From positions 930,001 to 994,000 of the forward strand of contig JASFAU010000012.1 of the NCBI GenBank assembly GCA_039704465.1: a stretch of DNA of 64,000 bases. Direction: 5' to 3'. The notes beneath the pieces were generated by a model. That model saw nothing but the letters and a program-made list of their open reading frames with translations, did no database searches and was not told where the DNA came from. The stretch comes from Plasmodiophora brassicae. Lineage: Eukaryota > Endomyxa > Phytomyxea > Plasmodiophorida > Plasmodiophoridae. Position 1 is the stretch's first letter. Each line of letters opens with the position of its first letter. Position numbers and translations under genes: made by a program. Shown one piece after another: positions 56,363-64,000 of the stretch.

Positions 56363-57112
56363 CTACTGGTCTCCGGGGGAATCGCGCCCCGGCCGGGTCG
56401 AGTGCAACAGCTTGGAAATATTAGAGGGGGACGGGCGGTGCGCGTTCGGCACGGGGCACTTGGCGAATTCCATGTCGTCCAGGCTGATCGGCTGCGGGTC
56501 GGCGGCGCCCGGCCCCTGCGCCAGACCGTGCGGCATCGACGTGAACGGCGACGCCGGCGTGTTTGGTGGCGCCCGGCAGACCTTGCCGGGGGCATGGGCG
56601 GACCCCGCTGGCGAGAACGAGATCGCGCTCGACGATTCCGACGACGGCACCGCTAACCGCAGGTCACCTGCCGAGTGGGCCCTGCCCCACAGTTCGCCGT
56701 TAGCGTCACCGTGCGGCAGCAGAACGTGAGGCGACGACCTAGACGACGGCGTCTTCATCGTTGACAAGCGCCGCCCACTGGTGACGGTGCCTTTCGGGGT
56801 GTCCGCGGCGCTACGTGCGCACGGGCGAGGCGCGACCCGGCGACGACTTGCCGTCGCGTCGCTACCGTCACGCGTGTACGTACCGTATTGTCCGGCCCGT
56901 GTGACGCCTGACCCGCGGCCTGCCACAAAATCCGACGCTGTTCCCTGTCGGCAACTGCCGGCACTGACCACGCCACAAAATGGCCGCGCAATGTTCCGCC
57001 TCTCAGTTGGGTTTTGCGGCTTTGCGCCCTGTACGAACGCGCGTGCATACTGTAGCTGCGATGACATCCGTAGTACTGTACGACAGCGGGTGAGGAATGC
57101 CTGTCTGTTCAC
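56363..57112 (-). other. long open frame of low coding credibility
   Basis: A 249-codon frame on the minus strand; an internal ATG at about 56758 would give MKTPSSRSSPHVLLPHG and QPISLDDMEFAKCPVPN. Ser/Pro/Arg-rich, with no motif. It may encode a short protein or be chance in GC-rich text. Nothing else is seen between 56286 and 57134. Confidence 0.3.
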
Positions 57113-57134
57113 ATGGAGCTGGATCGGAAACGCG

Positions 57135-58100
57135 TCAGAAGGGAGACGACGTAATGAGAGCGGGTTTTCGCCTGACGACGTCCAGGGCGGTCCGCTGGTG
57201 GCGATGATCCTTGGCGCCGACGTTGATGCCAGGCAGACTGAGCAGCAATTCGACGGTTCGCCACTGCCGATGGTGGTCGGGATCGTTCCCGCAGGTTTTC
57301 CGCATCGCGCGGTACAACGGCGTCATCTGGTGAACGTCACGCGCGTTCACGTCAATCCCGGGCGCGTCCATCAGCATGTCGACGACGAAGTGCCTGGCAG
57401 CGCAGTACAGTGGCGTTCGCTGGAAACAGTCACCCGCGTTCACGTTAATCCTCGGCGTGTTTAGGAGCAGACGAACGATATACGAGGCGTCGCTTAACGG
57501 CATCTTCTGCAGCGCACGATGAAGAGGCGTCATGTGACGGCCGTCGTACGCATTGATATTGGACCCGGTCGCATTCAGCAGCACCTGGACGACGTCACCA
57601 TGTAGGCAGTCGACAGCATCATGCGGCGGAGTCGAACAGGCGCGGTTGCGGGCCATGACGTTGATCTCGGGGGCGTCCACCAGAAGCCGGGCGCTACTGA
57701 CGTGTCCGTTCAACGCGGTCAGGTGCAGCGGCATCCTCTGGAACCTGTCACGTGCATTGACGTTGATGCTGGGATGGCGCAACAGTAGGTCGGCAGTGTC
57801 GGCATGGCCATTAGCCGCGGCCCAATGCAGAGGTGCCTCATCATGATTGGTACGTGCATTGACGTCGACCTCGGGAGCGTTCAGCAACAGTCGGACGACG
57901 TGCGTGTGCCCCAGGGCAGAGGCCGCATATAAGGGTGAACACCCAGGGCGATCGGGCGCGTTAACATCAACCCCGGGCAGGTTAATCAACAGATCGAAAG
58001 CGCTTCGTCTCCCAGCCAGACGCCCCAGTGCAACACGTTCTTGAACCTACCTTATTGGGGCGTCGTTAACGGCGCTGGTGCAGTGTCCCAGGATGGCAGG
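57135..58100 (-). pseudogene. ankyrin-repeat part of a decayed Skp1-ankyrin locus
   Basis: From 57989 the frame reads LPGVDVNAPDRPGCSPLYAA and about seven ankyrin repeats (HVVRLLLNAPEVDVNAR, APLHWAAANGHADTADLLL, INVGAKDHRHQRTALDVV). It is a close copy of the intact gene at 59899-60954. Upstream (57990-58100) the homologous N-terminal text is present but shifted: one base is lost in ...ALSICxLINLPG, so TGA appears before the repeats, and an in-frame stop follows AVNDAPI. The open part could still be translated from an internal start, but the native N-terminus is broken. Confidence 0.75.
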
Positions 58101-58425
58101 CTGTCGGATATGTCGGAGACGGGAAATGACGGCAAACTCGTTCCCGATCGCATCGGCAGTGTACGAGTTAGCGCATTGCAGGGATATCGTTTCGTCCCCG
58201 TTTCATGGACGCGATGGCGACCATCATTGAACGCAGGTCGAGGTAGGGAGCGGCTAGCAGTAGTTGGCACAGTGGTTCAACTGCCGCCGTGCTGAACCTG
58301 TCCTCGACCCAGTGGGCGGCGCGGTCAACTTATTCAGGAACCATGAGCGTCGCAACACGAAAACAGGATGGGTGGCTGGCGTACGTACGTCATGTAATGT
58401 GGTTGTGTTGATGAACTGCACGTCA
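58092..58425 (-). pseudogene. C-terminal half of a Skp1-like domain, decayed
   Basis: Nearly the same DNA as 62930-63292, including the intron that starts GTACGTACGCC. Minus-strand text reads WVEDRFSTAAVEPLCQLLLA and LDLRSMMVAIASMKRGRNDI, matching the intact gene, but it then meets a stop (AMRx). It runs straight into the broken ankyrin part downstream, in the order Skp1 then ankyrin. The upstream end at about 58425 is cut by foreign sequence. Confidence 0.8.
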
Positions 58426-58541
58426 TGGATGAAGTGTACGATATGGCAAATGAGGTGCCACCTCTCTGGGATGGGGAGGAAGAGGAAAATGAGGATGTGA
58501 GAATCGGGACAGATTCCACAAGCTCCCTGGAACGGGAGATG

Positions 58542-58775
58542 GACGGATTTGATCAAGCGGCATCTGAAGCAGCATCGCCCGACGGACGCGAACATCGACC
58601 GGGAGATGCGTAAGCTGGCGATGAAGGTGAGCATCACCACACCGGCTGTATAAGGTACACGACCCTTGCAGCCGGCGTGGTGATGCTCAGCTTCATAGCC
58701 AGCTTACGCATCTCCCGGTCGATGTTCGCGTCCGTCGGGCGATCCTGCATCAGATGCCGCTTGATCCAATCCGTC
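58542..58775. repeat. fold-back repeat, 107-nt arms, 20-nt loop
   Basis: 58542-58648 is the near-perfect reverse complement of 58669-58775. The right arm belongs to the gag-like frame; the left arm is an inverted copy of it. Shared core: ACGCGAACATCGACCGGGAG. A transcript through it would form a long hairpin. Confidence 0.9.
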
Positions 58776-59080
58776 AGGTCTCTCTCGGTCACCTTCTCGG
58801 CGTCCTTGCCCAGTTCCCACGTGCAGACCGCCCTTAGCAGACCTGGGTCGATCATGCTCCTCAATGACCGCTGGATCTGGCCCTTGGCGTTCGGATCGTC
58901 TCGGAAATGGTTCCGGTACGCCTTCAGCTCGGCCATGAAGGTCGTCATGGCCTTGCGGTCCATGCTTTTCAAGGTCGGCGCCTTGTTCATCTGCAGGACG
59001 ATCGTAGAGCCCTCCGCGCGCCGATCTTGCTGCCGATCGTCATCGTTCTCCATTAACATCTCTTCGGCGGTGGCCACCAT
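58634..59080 (-). mobile_element. retrotransposon gag-like fragment
   Basis: 148 codons: MNKAPTLKSMDRKAMTTFMA, ELKAYRNHFRDDPNAKGQIQ, RSLRSMIDPGLLRAVCTWEL and LTDWIKRHLMQ. A helical 'P.LK.MDRK....F...L.AYR' start is common in gag of LTR elements of protists. No zinc knuckle, protease or polymerase is adjacent, so it is a fragment. Confidence 0.6.
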
Positions 59081-59309
59081 TGCGCCCTTCGTCTTAACCT
59101 TCCCCGAAAGGATTCGTCAGAGATCTCCGTAACGTCCCAACGGTTCTGGTTTACCCAAACCGTGCATCCAGCCCTCTGTGTTCTCGACCTCCGGCTCCCA
59201 CGGACGCCGTGCGGACTGCGTGCGTGGCCGTCAACACTGAGGGCGGCCGTACTATATATAGCCGTATCACAGCTATTCCTGTCTTGCTTGTTAGCTTGGA
59301 GCCGGCACA

Positions 59310-59435
59310 CTAAAATTGACGTTCGACTCCGAAAACATCGTCTGTACCGCAAAGGACATCGACGTCCAGCCAGCCGGGCAGCACTCGGAAATGGGCGATG
59401 GCAGACGACGTGTCGGCGAACGAACTTGAACCCGA
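59310..59435 (-). pseudogene. N-terminal piece of the same Skp1-like locus
   Basis: Minus strand reads ADTSSAIAHFRVLPGWLDVD, matching VDTSSAVAHSRVLAGWLGMD of the intact Skp1-like gene at 62741-63525, then decays. It lies on the same strand, upstream of the C-terminal half at 58092-58425, with about 0.9 kb of retroelement-bearing DNA in between. Confidence 0.7.
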
Positions 59436-59898
59436 AGCCCTCCCGCTTCAATTGCTTACGTCGGCCGAAGGACAGAGGAGACAGGCTCATCTGAACCATC
59501 CCGGACCGCAATGCCGACGACATGACGGCGACAGGCATCGAGAAGTGCATTAAGAAACTCTTGTAGCGAGTCGGCATTGATCTCGGTCATCCCAACAAAC
59601 TATGTAACGGGGCCGCGCCTGGCGTTACCGTACGCTTTGACGAACGTTTTGAAATCGCGTGGGCCACCCCATTTGGCTGTGCTCGAGTCTCGAGACGACC
59701 CTTCATCACCTCCTGGGGGTTGATTCCGCGGTGCGACGCATCCCGTTTCATTTTTCTATTTGGAGTTTTAATTCGGAGGCTCGCTGGTGGTAGGGGTTCC
59801 GCCTCTCAGATCAGTTGGGTTTGCGACGTGAACGTACTTGTACTGCTGCGACGGCGTTCGTATTACTGCAGTACAACCGGCGGGAAATGCGTTTCTTT

Positions 59899-60954
59899 TC
59901 ACATAGAGATGAATCGGAAACACGTCAGCAGAAAGACGAAGTAGTGAGAGCGATTTCGCCTGGCGACGTCCAGGGCGGTGCGGTGGCGATAATCCTTGGC
60001 GCCGACGTTGATGCCAGGCAGACTGAGCAGCAATTCGACGGTTCGGCGCTGCCGTTCGTAGGCGGCATAGTTGTAGCAGGTTTTCCGCACTGCACGATGC
60101 AACGGCGTCATCTGGTGAACGTCACGCGCGTTCACGTCGATCCCGGACGCGTCCGTCAGCATGTCGACGACGTAGTGCCGGGCGGCCCAGTGCAGTGGCG
60201 TTCGCTGATAATCGTCACGCGCGTTGACGTCAATGCCCGTCGCGTTCAGAAGCAGACGAACGATACGTCGCTGTAGGTCATACGCGGCATCGTTCGACGG
60301 CATCTTCTGCAGCGCTCGATGAAGAGGCGTCATGCGACGGTCGTCGTACGCATTGACATTGATCCCGGTCGCATTCAGCAGCACCTGGACGACGCCATCG
60401 TGTACCGAGTCGACAGCGCCATGCAGCGGCGTCGAATCGGCGCTGTTGCGGGCCATGACGTTGACATCGGGGGCGCCCACCAGAAGCCGGGCGACACTGG
60501 CGTGTCCGTTCAACGCGGCCAGGTGCAGCGGCGCTCTCTGGAACCTGTCACATGCATTGACGTCGATGCTGGGATGGCGCAACAGCAGGTCGACAATGTC
60601 GGCATGGCCTTTAGCCGCGGCCCAATGCAGAGGTGCCTCATCATAATGGGTTCGCGCATTGGCATCGATCCCAGGAGCGTTCAACAACAGTCGGACGACG
60701 TGCGTGTGCCCCAGGGCAGAGGCCGCGTGTAAGGGTGAACACCCGCAACGGTCGGGCGCGTTGACGTCAACACCGGGCAGGTTAACCAACAGACCGACAA
60801 GCGCATCGTCTCCCAGCCGTGCGCCCCAGTGCAATACGTTCTTGAACATACCCCATTGGGCGTCGTTAACGAAGCTGGTACAGTGTCCCAGGACGACAGC
60901 CGGCTTCCAGAAAGTGCTTTTCGAGTCGGCCTCCGTCCGAAGGCTATTCCCCAT
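59899..60954 (-). CDS. ankyrin-repeat protein
   Basis: 351 residues, no intron. The start at 60954 (MGNSLRTEADSKSTFW) leads into VVLGHCTSFVNDAQWGMF and about eight ankyrin repeats of 30-40 residues. Repeats such as CGCSPLHAASALGHTHVVRL, APLHWAAAKGHADIVDLLL, APLHLAALNGHASVARLLV and MTPLHRAVRKTC carry the GxTPLHxAxxxGH consensus. The usual linker is replaced by LPGVDVNA/APGIDANA-type loops. No signal peptide or membrane helix, so cytosolic. It may be an adaptor for ubiquitin ligases, given the Skp1-like fusion relic next door (inference). The N-terminal ~15 residues may have been gained after loss of a Skp1 domain. Confidence 0.88.
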   Translation of the reverse strand: MGNSLRTEADSKSTFWKPAVVLGHCTSFVNDAQWGMFKNVLHWGARLGDDALVGLLVNLPGVDVNAPDRCGCSPLHAASALGHTHVVRLLLNAPGIDANARTHYDEAPLHWAAAKGHADIVDLLLRHPSIDVNACDRFQRAPLHLAALNGHASVARLLVGAPDVNVMARNSADSTPLHGAVDSVHDGVVQVLLNATGINVNAYDDRRMTPLHRALQKMPSNDAAYDLQRRIVRLLLNATGIDVNARDDYQRTPLHWAARHYVVDMLTDASGIDVNARDVHQMTPLHRAVRKTCYNYAAYERQRRTVELLLSLPGINVGAKDYRHRTALDVARRNRSHYFVFLLTCFRFISM

Positions 60955-62740
60955 CGTCGGCCTTCGGATGGGTGCCAGCCGGTCCTTCGGAATAGGGTAA
61001 GTGTATTATGCGCCATAGTGCATACGTTACCCCGGCAATGCTCGGTAAAGTTTATTTGGACGTCTCCAAATTCAGGATCTTCGCATCCCGACGGGCAAGC
61101 ATGCGGGAGACCACTTTACCTGTTACCGCGAAGTGAGACGTCCGTACGACGTCTGCGAAATGTGGTGCTTGTTATCCTTGAAGTACATGTCGAGGACGTC
61201 ACTGAGAATGCTGTCGGCATTTGTGGGCGCCGGGCCATTGTAATCAATGAAGGCCTCGTCGGCCACAGTCTCAGGCGACAAATGGCGGCCGGCAGCTGCG
61301 TGGCGACTGATGACGCCCTCGACAACAGCCTCGTTCCCGATCTTCAGAGTGTTGGAGCAAGTACAATATATCCGGGATTCCATCGTAGATATTCTCATCG
61401 GTAAAGACATGTTTCAGAATACTGGTGCCTGGTTGGCCGCGGATGACGCTCCCGCACCACCCGGCACTTCTCGATTTGGAAACAAGTCGAAGCCTCAGTG
61501 TCTCGAGTTGCTCAATCATAACTGGTAAAACGGGAAGCAACGCCGCCCTTGATTGCCGCCGTACTGTAGCGAAATCCCTTTCAGCATCGAACCATGAGGA
61601 AGACCGAGGGCCGGATGATCGGAAGGAGTGGCAGAACCATCAGAGGATGGGTCAGCACATGATGAGGAGCCACGACAGTTAGGAGATTGGCCAGCACATG
61701 AGGAAGTAGCTGGATGATGAGGGGTTGGTTAGCACTTGAGAACGAATCATGACGATCAGAAGAGAAGCCAGCAGATTCCTGGGCGAACGGCAAATTTGAG
61801 CAGACAGACACATCCAGTCCGGCCGACGCGAGCAGAGGGATTAGCAACAGGGACATTCAGGCAAGATGATTTCTCCTCAAGCACTGCATTAATTTCTACA
61901 AATTACATGATATCAGAAACTAGATCGTGCATGCATGCTTACATAGGAATATATACCTCCACTTTCAATCGCGATGGGCTCGTTCTCCAAACGTGGCTTC
62001 TTGAAGAAGTTGAAGATCGAGGTTTGGGAAGTGAACTGGATGCCCGTTTGCCTTTCGAGTTCACCACTTGAACATGGCAATGCTGTGACTCAATATGGTA
62101 TTGCAGACTGTCGCGACGCATCATGCTGCGACAGTGTCCAACTGGACAACAGACCTGTTGATGTGAAGGCGGCCTTGTACGTGAACAAGATGTCCAACAA
62201 GCGGGTACGTCCACAATGTCGACAACAGCATGCTTACGTCGGAGAGCGTCCGCAGCGGGTTGCATCGTCTCAGTCGTCGAATCAGTGACATGAGCCGATG
62301 ATCTCGACATGGGTACGACCGGGAGCTCAACAACGTCAACGTTGGATAGATGTTGGAGCAGTTCGTACGGTACATTCCAACAATCCCACATTTCGGCCAT
62401 CGCTCCAGGAAATTGTTGATAATCGCAAACACTTCCTCAACAGACTGCATATTGCGATTCAGCGAGCCCGCGAAATCATTTCGATCGAAGCCAAGCCGGT
62501 CCAACTCCGCCTTCAGTGCCGTCAAGCAGTATTCATGAGACTGACTAGTCTGCATAATCCAATAGAGGTTGGCGTATCGCAGACAGCAGATGCGACACGA
62601 TGCGCGAGGTATGGTCAACAACCAGCTCAGGGGCAACGCCGTCCCGGAGTCCGAGGCCTGGTTTTGGCGGTACCCGCGCAGTCCATGTGAGTGATCGTCC
62701 CTCCAGTTATCGCAGTCCGTGGCCATGTCGGGATATGTAG
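60955..62740. other. unresolved stretch with coding-like fragments
   Basis: Minus-strand pieces look protein-like but I could not join them. 61123-61410 reads VEGVISRHAAAGRHLSPETV and DVLDMYFKDNKHHISQ. 61939-62400 reads EMWDCWNVPYELLQHL and CPVGHCRSMMRRDSLQYHIE, a possible C2H2 finger. 62460-62560 reads AELDRLGFDRNDFAGSLNRN. One broken or multi-exon gene on the minus strand is possible. 61410-61930 is AG-rich and shows nothing. Confidence 0.3.
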
Positions 62741-63525
62741 CTATCGATACCGACGCCAGCCTGATTTCCATCTTTCGCTCATGCTCTGTTCATCTTCGTA
62801 CGCTCCGGTATGCCCAATTCTTGCGTCAAGGGACATTCCTTCTCCAGGCCTTCCTTCGGAATCAGCCGGGCCTTCGGACGGCGACCTGGGTCGCCGAAAA
62901 CGGCATTTTCTGGAACCCGGGACGACAGCCTGTCGGATATGTCGAACAATTGCTGTGTGGTCGAACGCACAGCGGATGTGAACGAGACGGGAAATGACGG
63001 CAAACTCGTTCCCGAGCGCATCAGCAGGAACGAGTTCGCGCATCGCAGGGATATCGTTTCGGGCCCGTTTCGTGGACGCGATGGCGACCAGCATTGCTCG
63101 CAGGTCGAGGTAGTGAGCGGCTAGCAGTAGTCGGCACAGTGGTTCGATTGCCGCCGTGCTGAACCTGTCCTCGACCCATTGAGCGGCGCGGTCAACCTAT
63201 TCAGGAACCATGAGCGTCGCAACACGTAAACGGGATGGGTGGCTGGCGTACGTACGTCATCCAATGTGGTTGTGTTAATGAACAGCACGATCGCCTGCAG
63301 TTCGACACTATTGACGTTTGGCAAGAACATCGGAACGCCCGCATCGCCCAGGACATCCATGCCCAGCCAGCCGGCCAGCACTCGGGAGTGGGCGACGGCA
63401 GACGACGTGTCGACGATGAAATCCACGTGGTCGATGGAGCGCAACGTGGCTGCATCGATGGCACCGCCGACGACGACGGCGACAGCAATAAGAAGGGACG
63501 CATGACCGGGATGGCCGACCGCCAT
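62741..63525 (-). CDS. Skp1-like (BTB/POZ-fold) protein
   Basis: Exons 63525-63256 and 63196-62741, joined through a GTACGT...TAG intron of 59 nt, give 241 residues. Skp1 landmarks: VDFIVDTSSAVAHSRVLAGW, VPMFLPNVNSVELQAIVLFI (compare IPLPNVNS in Skp1), WVEDRF and LCRLLLAAHYLDLRAMLVAIA (compare LILAANYLDIKGLLD). Skp1 links cullin-1 to F-box proteins. The N-terminus here is odd: residues 8-24 are hydrophobic and could act as a signal peptide. The C-terminal ~90 residues are Arg/Ser-rich and unrelated to Skp1; ankyrin repeats are absent, unlike the related broken locus at 57135-59435. Confidence 0.75.
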
Positions 63526-63565
63526 CTCCAATGCCGACCTGACGACCTGTCGCCCGCCTGCACTG

Positions 63566-63629
63566 CCGATTCGTCTGCGAAGTGCGATACCAATTTGCCG
63601 ATTCGTCTGCGAACTGCGATACCAAATTG
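63566..63629. repeat. tandem duplication of a 32-nt unit
   Basis: 63566-63597 and 63598-63629 are the same 32-nt unit with two changes. It lies just upstream of the Skp1-like gene. Confidence 0.9.
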
Positions 63630-63742
63630 CCGAGCGGCGTGTGCGGCGTGGCCGTGCGGGCCTGCGCCGCGAGTGTGCAGCCGCCCTGGCCCAAAACGTA
63701 CCGTGGCGGGACCTTTCGCCAGAGCCCAGAGTTTTGCATCGG

Positions 63743-63850
63743 GTACCCGTACCCGTACCCGTACCCACCCGCTTACCCACCCGTACCCGTACCCACCCGC
63801 TTACCCACCCGTACCCGTACCCACCCGCTTACCCACCCGTACCCGTCGGG
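63743..63850. repeat. C/G-rich minisatellite, 28-nt unit
   Basis: Three full copies of a 28-nt unit built from CCCGTAC and CCCACCCGCTTAC blocks, preceded by CCGTAC repeats. A G-rich mirror segment follows (63847-63905: GGGTTTGGGTAGGGTTCGGG). The G-rich strand could form quadruplexes. Confidence 0.85.
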
Positions 63851-64000
63851 TTTGGGTAGGGTTCGGGTAACGGAAATGATGAGACGGGCGGGTACGGGCG
63901 GGTAGGCGCAATGCATTACGGCACATGCAGCGCGCGCGCGTTCCGCTGGACGGCACCGTCGTCGTTTGGTCTCTACTCGTTGTTACAGCCTCATCTACAC

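Noticed and set aside
63743..63905. Telomere
   Set aside because: The repeat is a 28-nt CCCGTACCCAC-type unit, not a simple 6-8 nt telomeric unit, and unique sequence follows it to the window end.

Overview
This 64 kb window is nuclear DNA from a small, gene-dense eukaryote. Conserved proteins only read through once short GT-AG introns are removed. I could place about 35 introns; nearly all are 46-76 nt, many start GTACGT or GTGCGT, and they are spread over both strands. The text is GC-rich, and neighbouring genes are usually 60-300 bp apart. The housekeeping set (SF3a60, Nup62, GCN2, a Wee1-type kinase, SMG8, LSM1, LSM4, COX15, mitochondrial ATP synthase b, malate dehydrogenase, a tubulin polyglutamylase) rules out a prokaryote. 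The short introns and many secreted, ankyrin and Skp1-like families suggest a parasitic protist. A plasmodiophorid (Rhizaria, Plasmodiophora type) is my best guess. That is inference from overall style, not proof.

Layout. 0-7 kb: LSM4 (+), an unrecognised protein with a duplicated domain (-), a membrane-anchored purple acid phosphatase (-) and a small unknown gene (-). 7-12 kb: GCN2 (-). 12-13.8 kb: a non-genic stretch with two inverted duplications. 13.8-15.5 kb: SF3a60 (+). 15.6-18.3 kb: an internally repeated membrane protein and a broken copy of its tail (-). 18.4-23.1 kb: Wee1-type kinase, a small unknown gene and Nup62 (all -). 23.3-27.7 kb: a small Tyr/Gly-rich secreted protein (+) and a 1,235-residue surface protein with a PTPSP stalk (-). 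28.2-35.1 kb: TTLL polyglutamylase (+), then COX15, SMG8 and a multipass membrane protein (-).

35-48 kb is an expanded secretome island. It holds two tandem cysteine-containing secreted paralogues (-), then three tandem secreted paralogues of 770-800 residues with ankyrin-like C-termini (+). A hAT transposase remnant sits between the second and third, and a decayed fourth copy follows the third. 48.5-56 kb returns to core genes (malate dehydrogenase, LSM1, ATP synthase b), mixed with a GPI-type surface protein and an 815-residue surface protein with four carbohydrate-binding-like domains.

57-64 kb is a repeat-rich accessory end: an ankyrin gene, a Skp1-like gene, and a decayed locus that appears to have been a single Skp1-ankyrin fusion, now broken by a retroelement gag fragment with a 107-nt fold-back. 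A G-rich minisatellite lies at the far end.

How the genes work together: LSM1, LSM4, SF3a60 and SMG8 cover mRNA splicing, decay and surveillance; COX15, ATP synthase b and malate dehydrogenase are mitochondrial or energy genes; GCN2 and Wee1 are stress and cell-cycle kinases. The secreted, surface and Skp1/ankyrin genes are the plausible host-interaction layer. No rRNA, tRNA, CRISPR or prokaryotic operon was seen.
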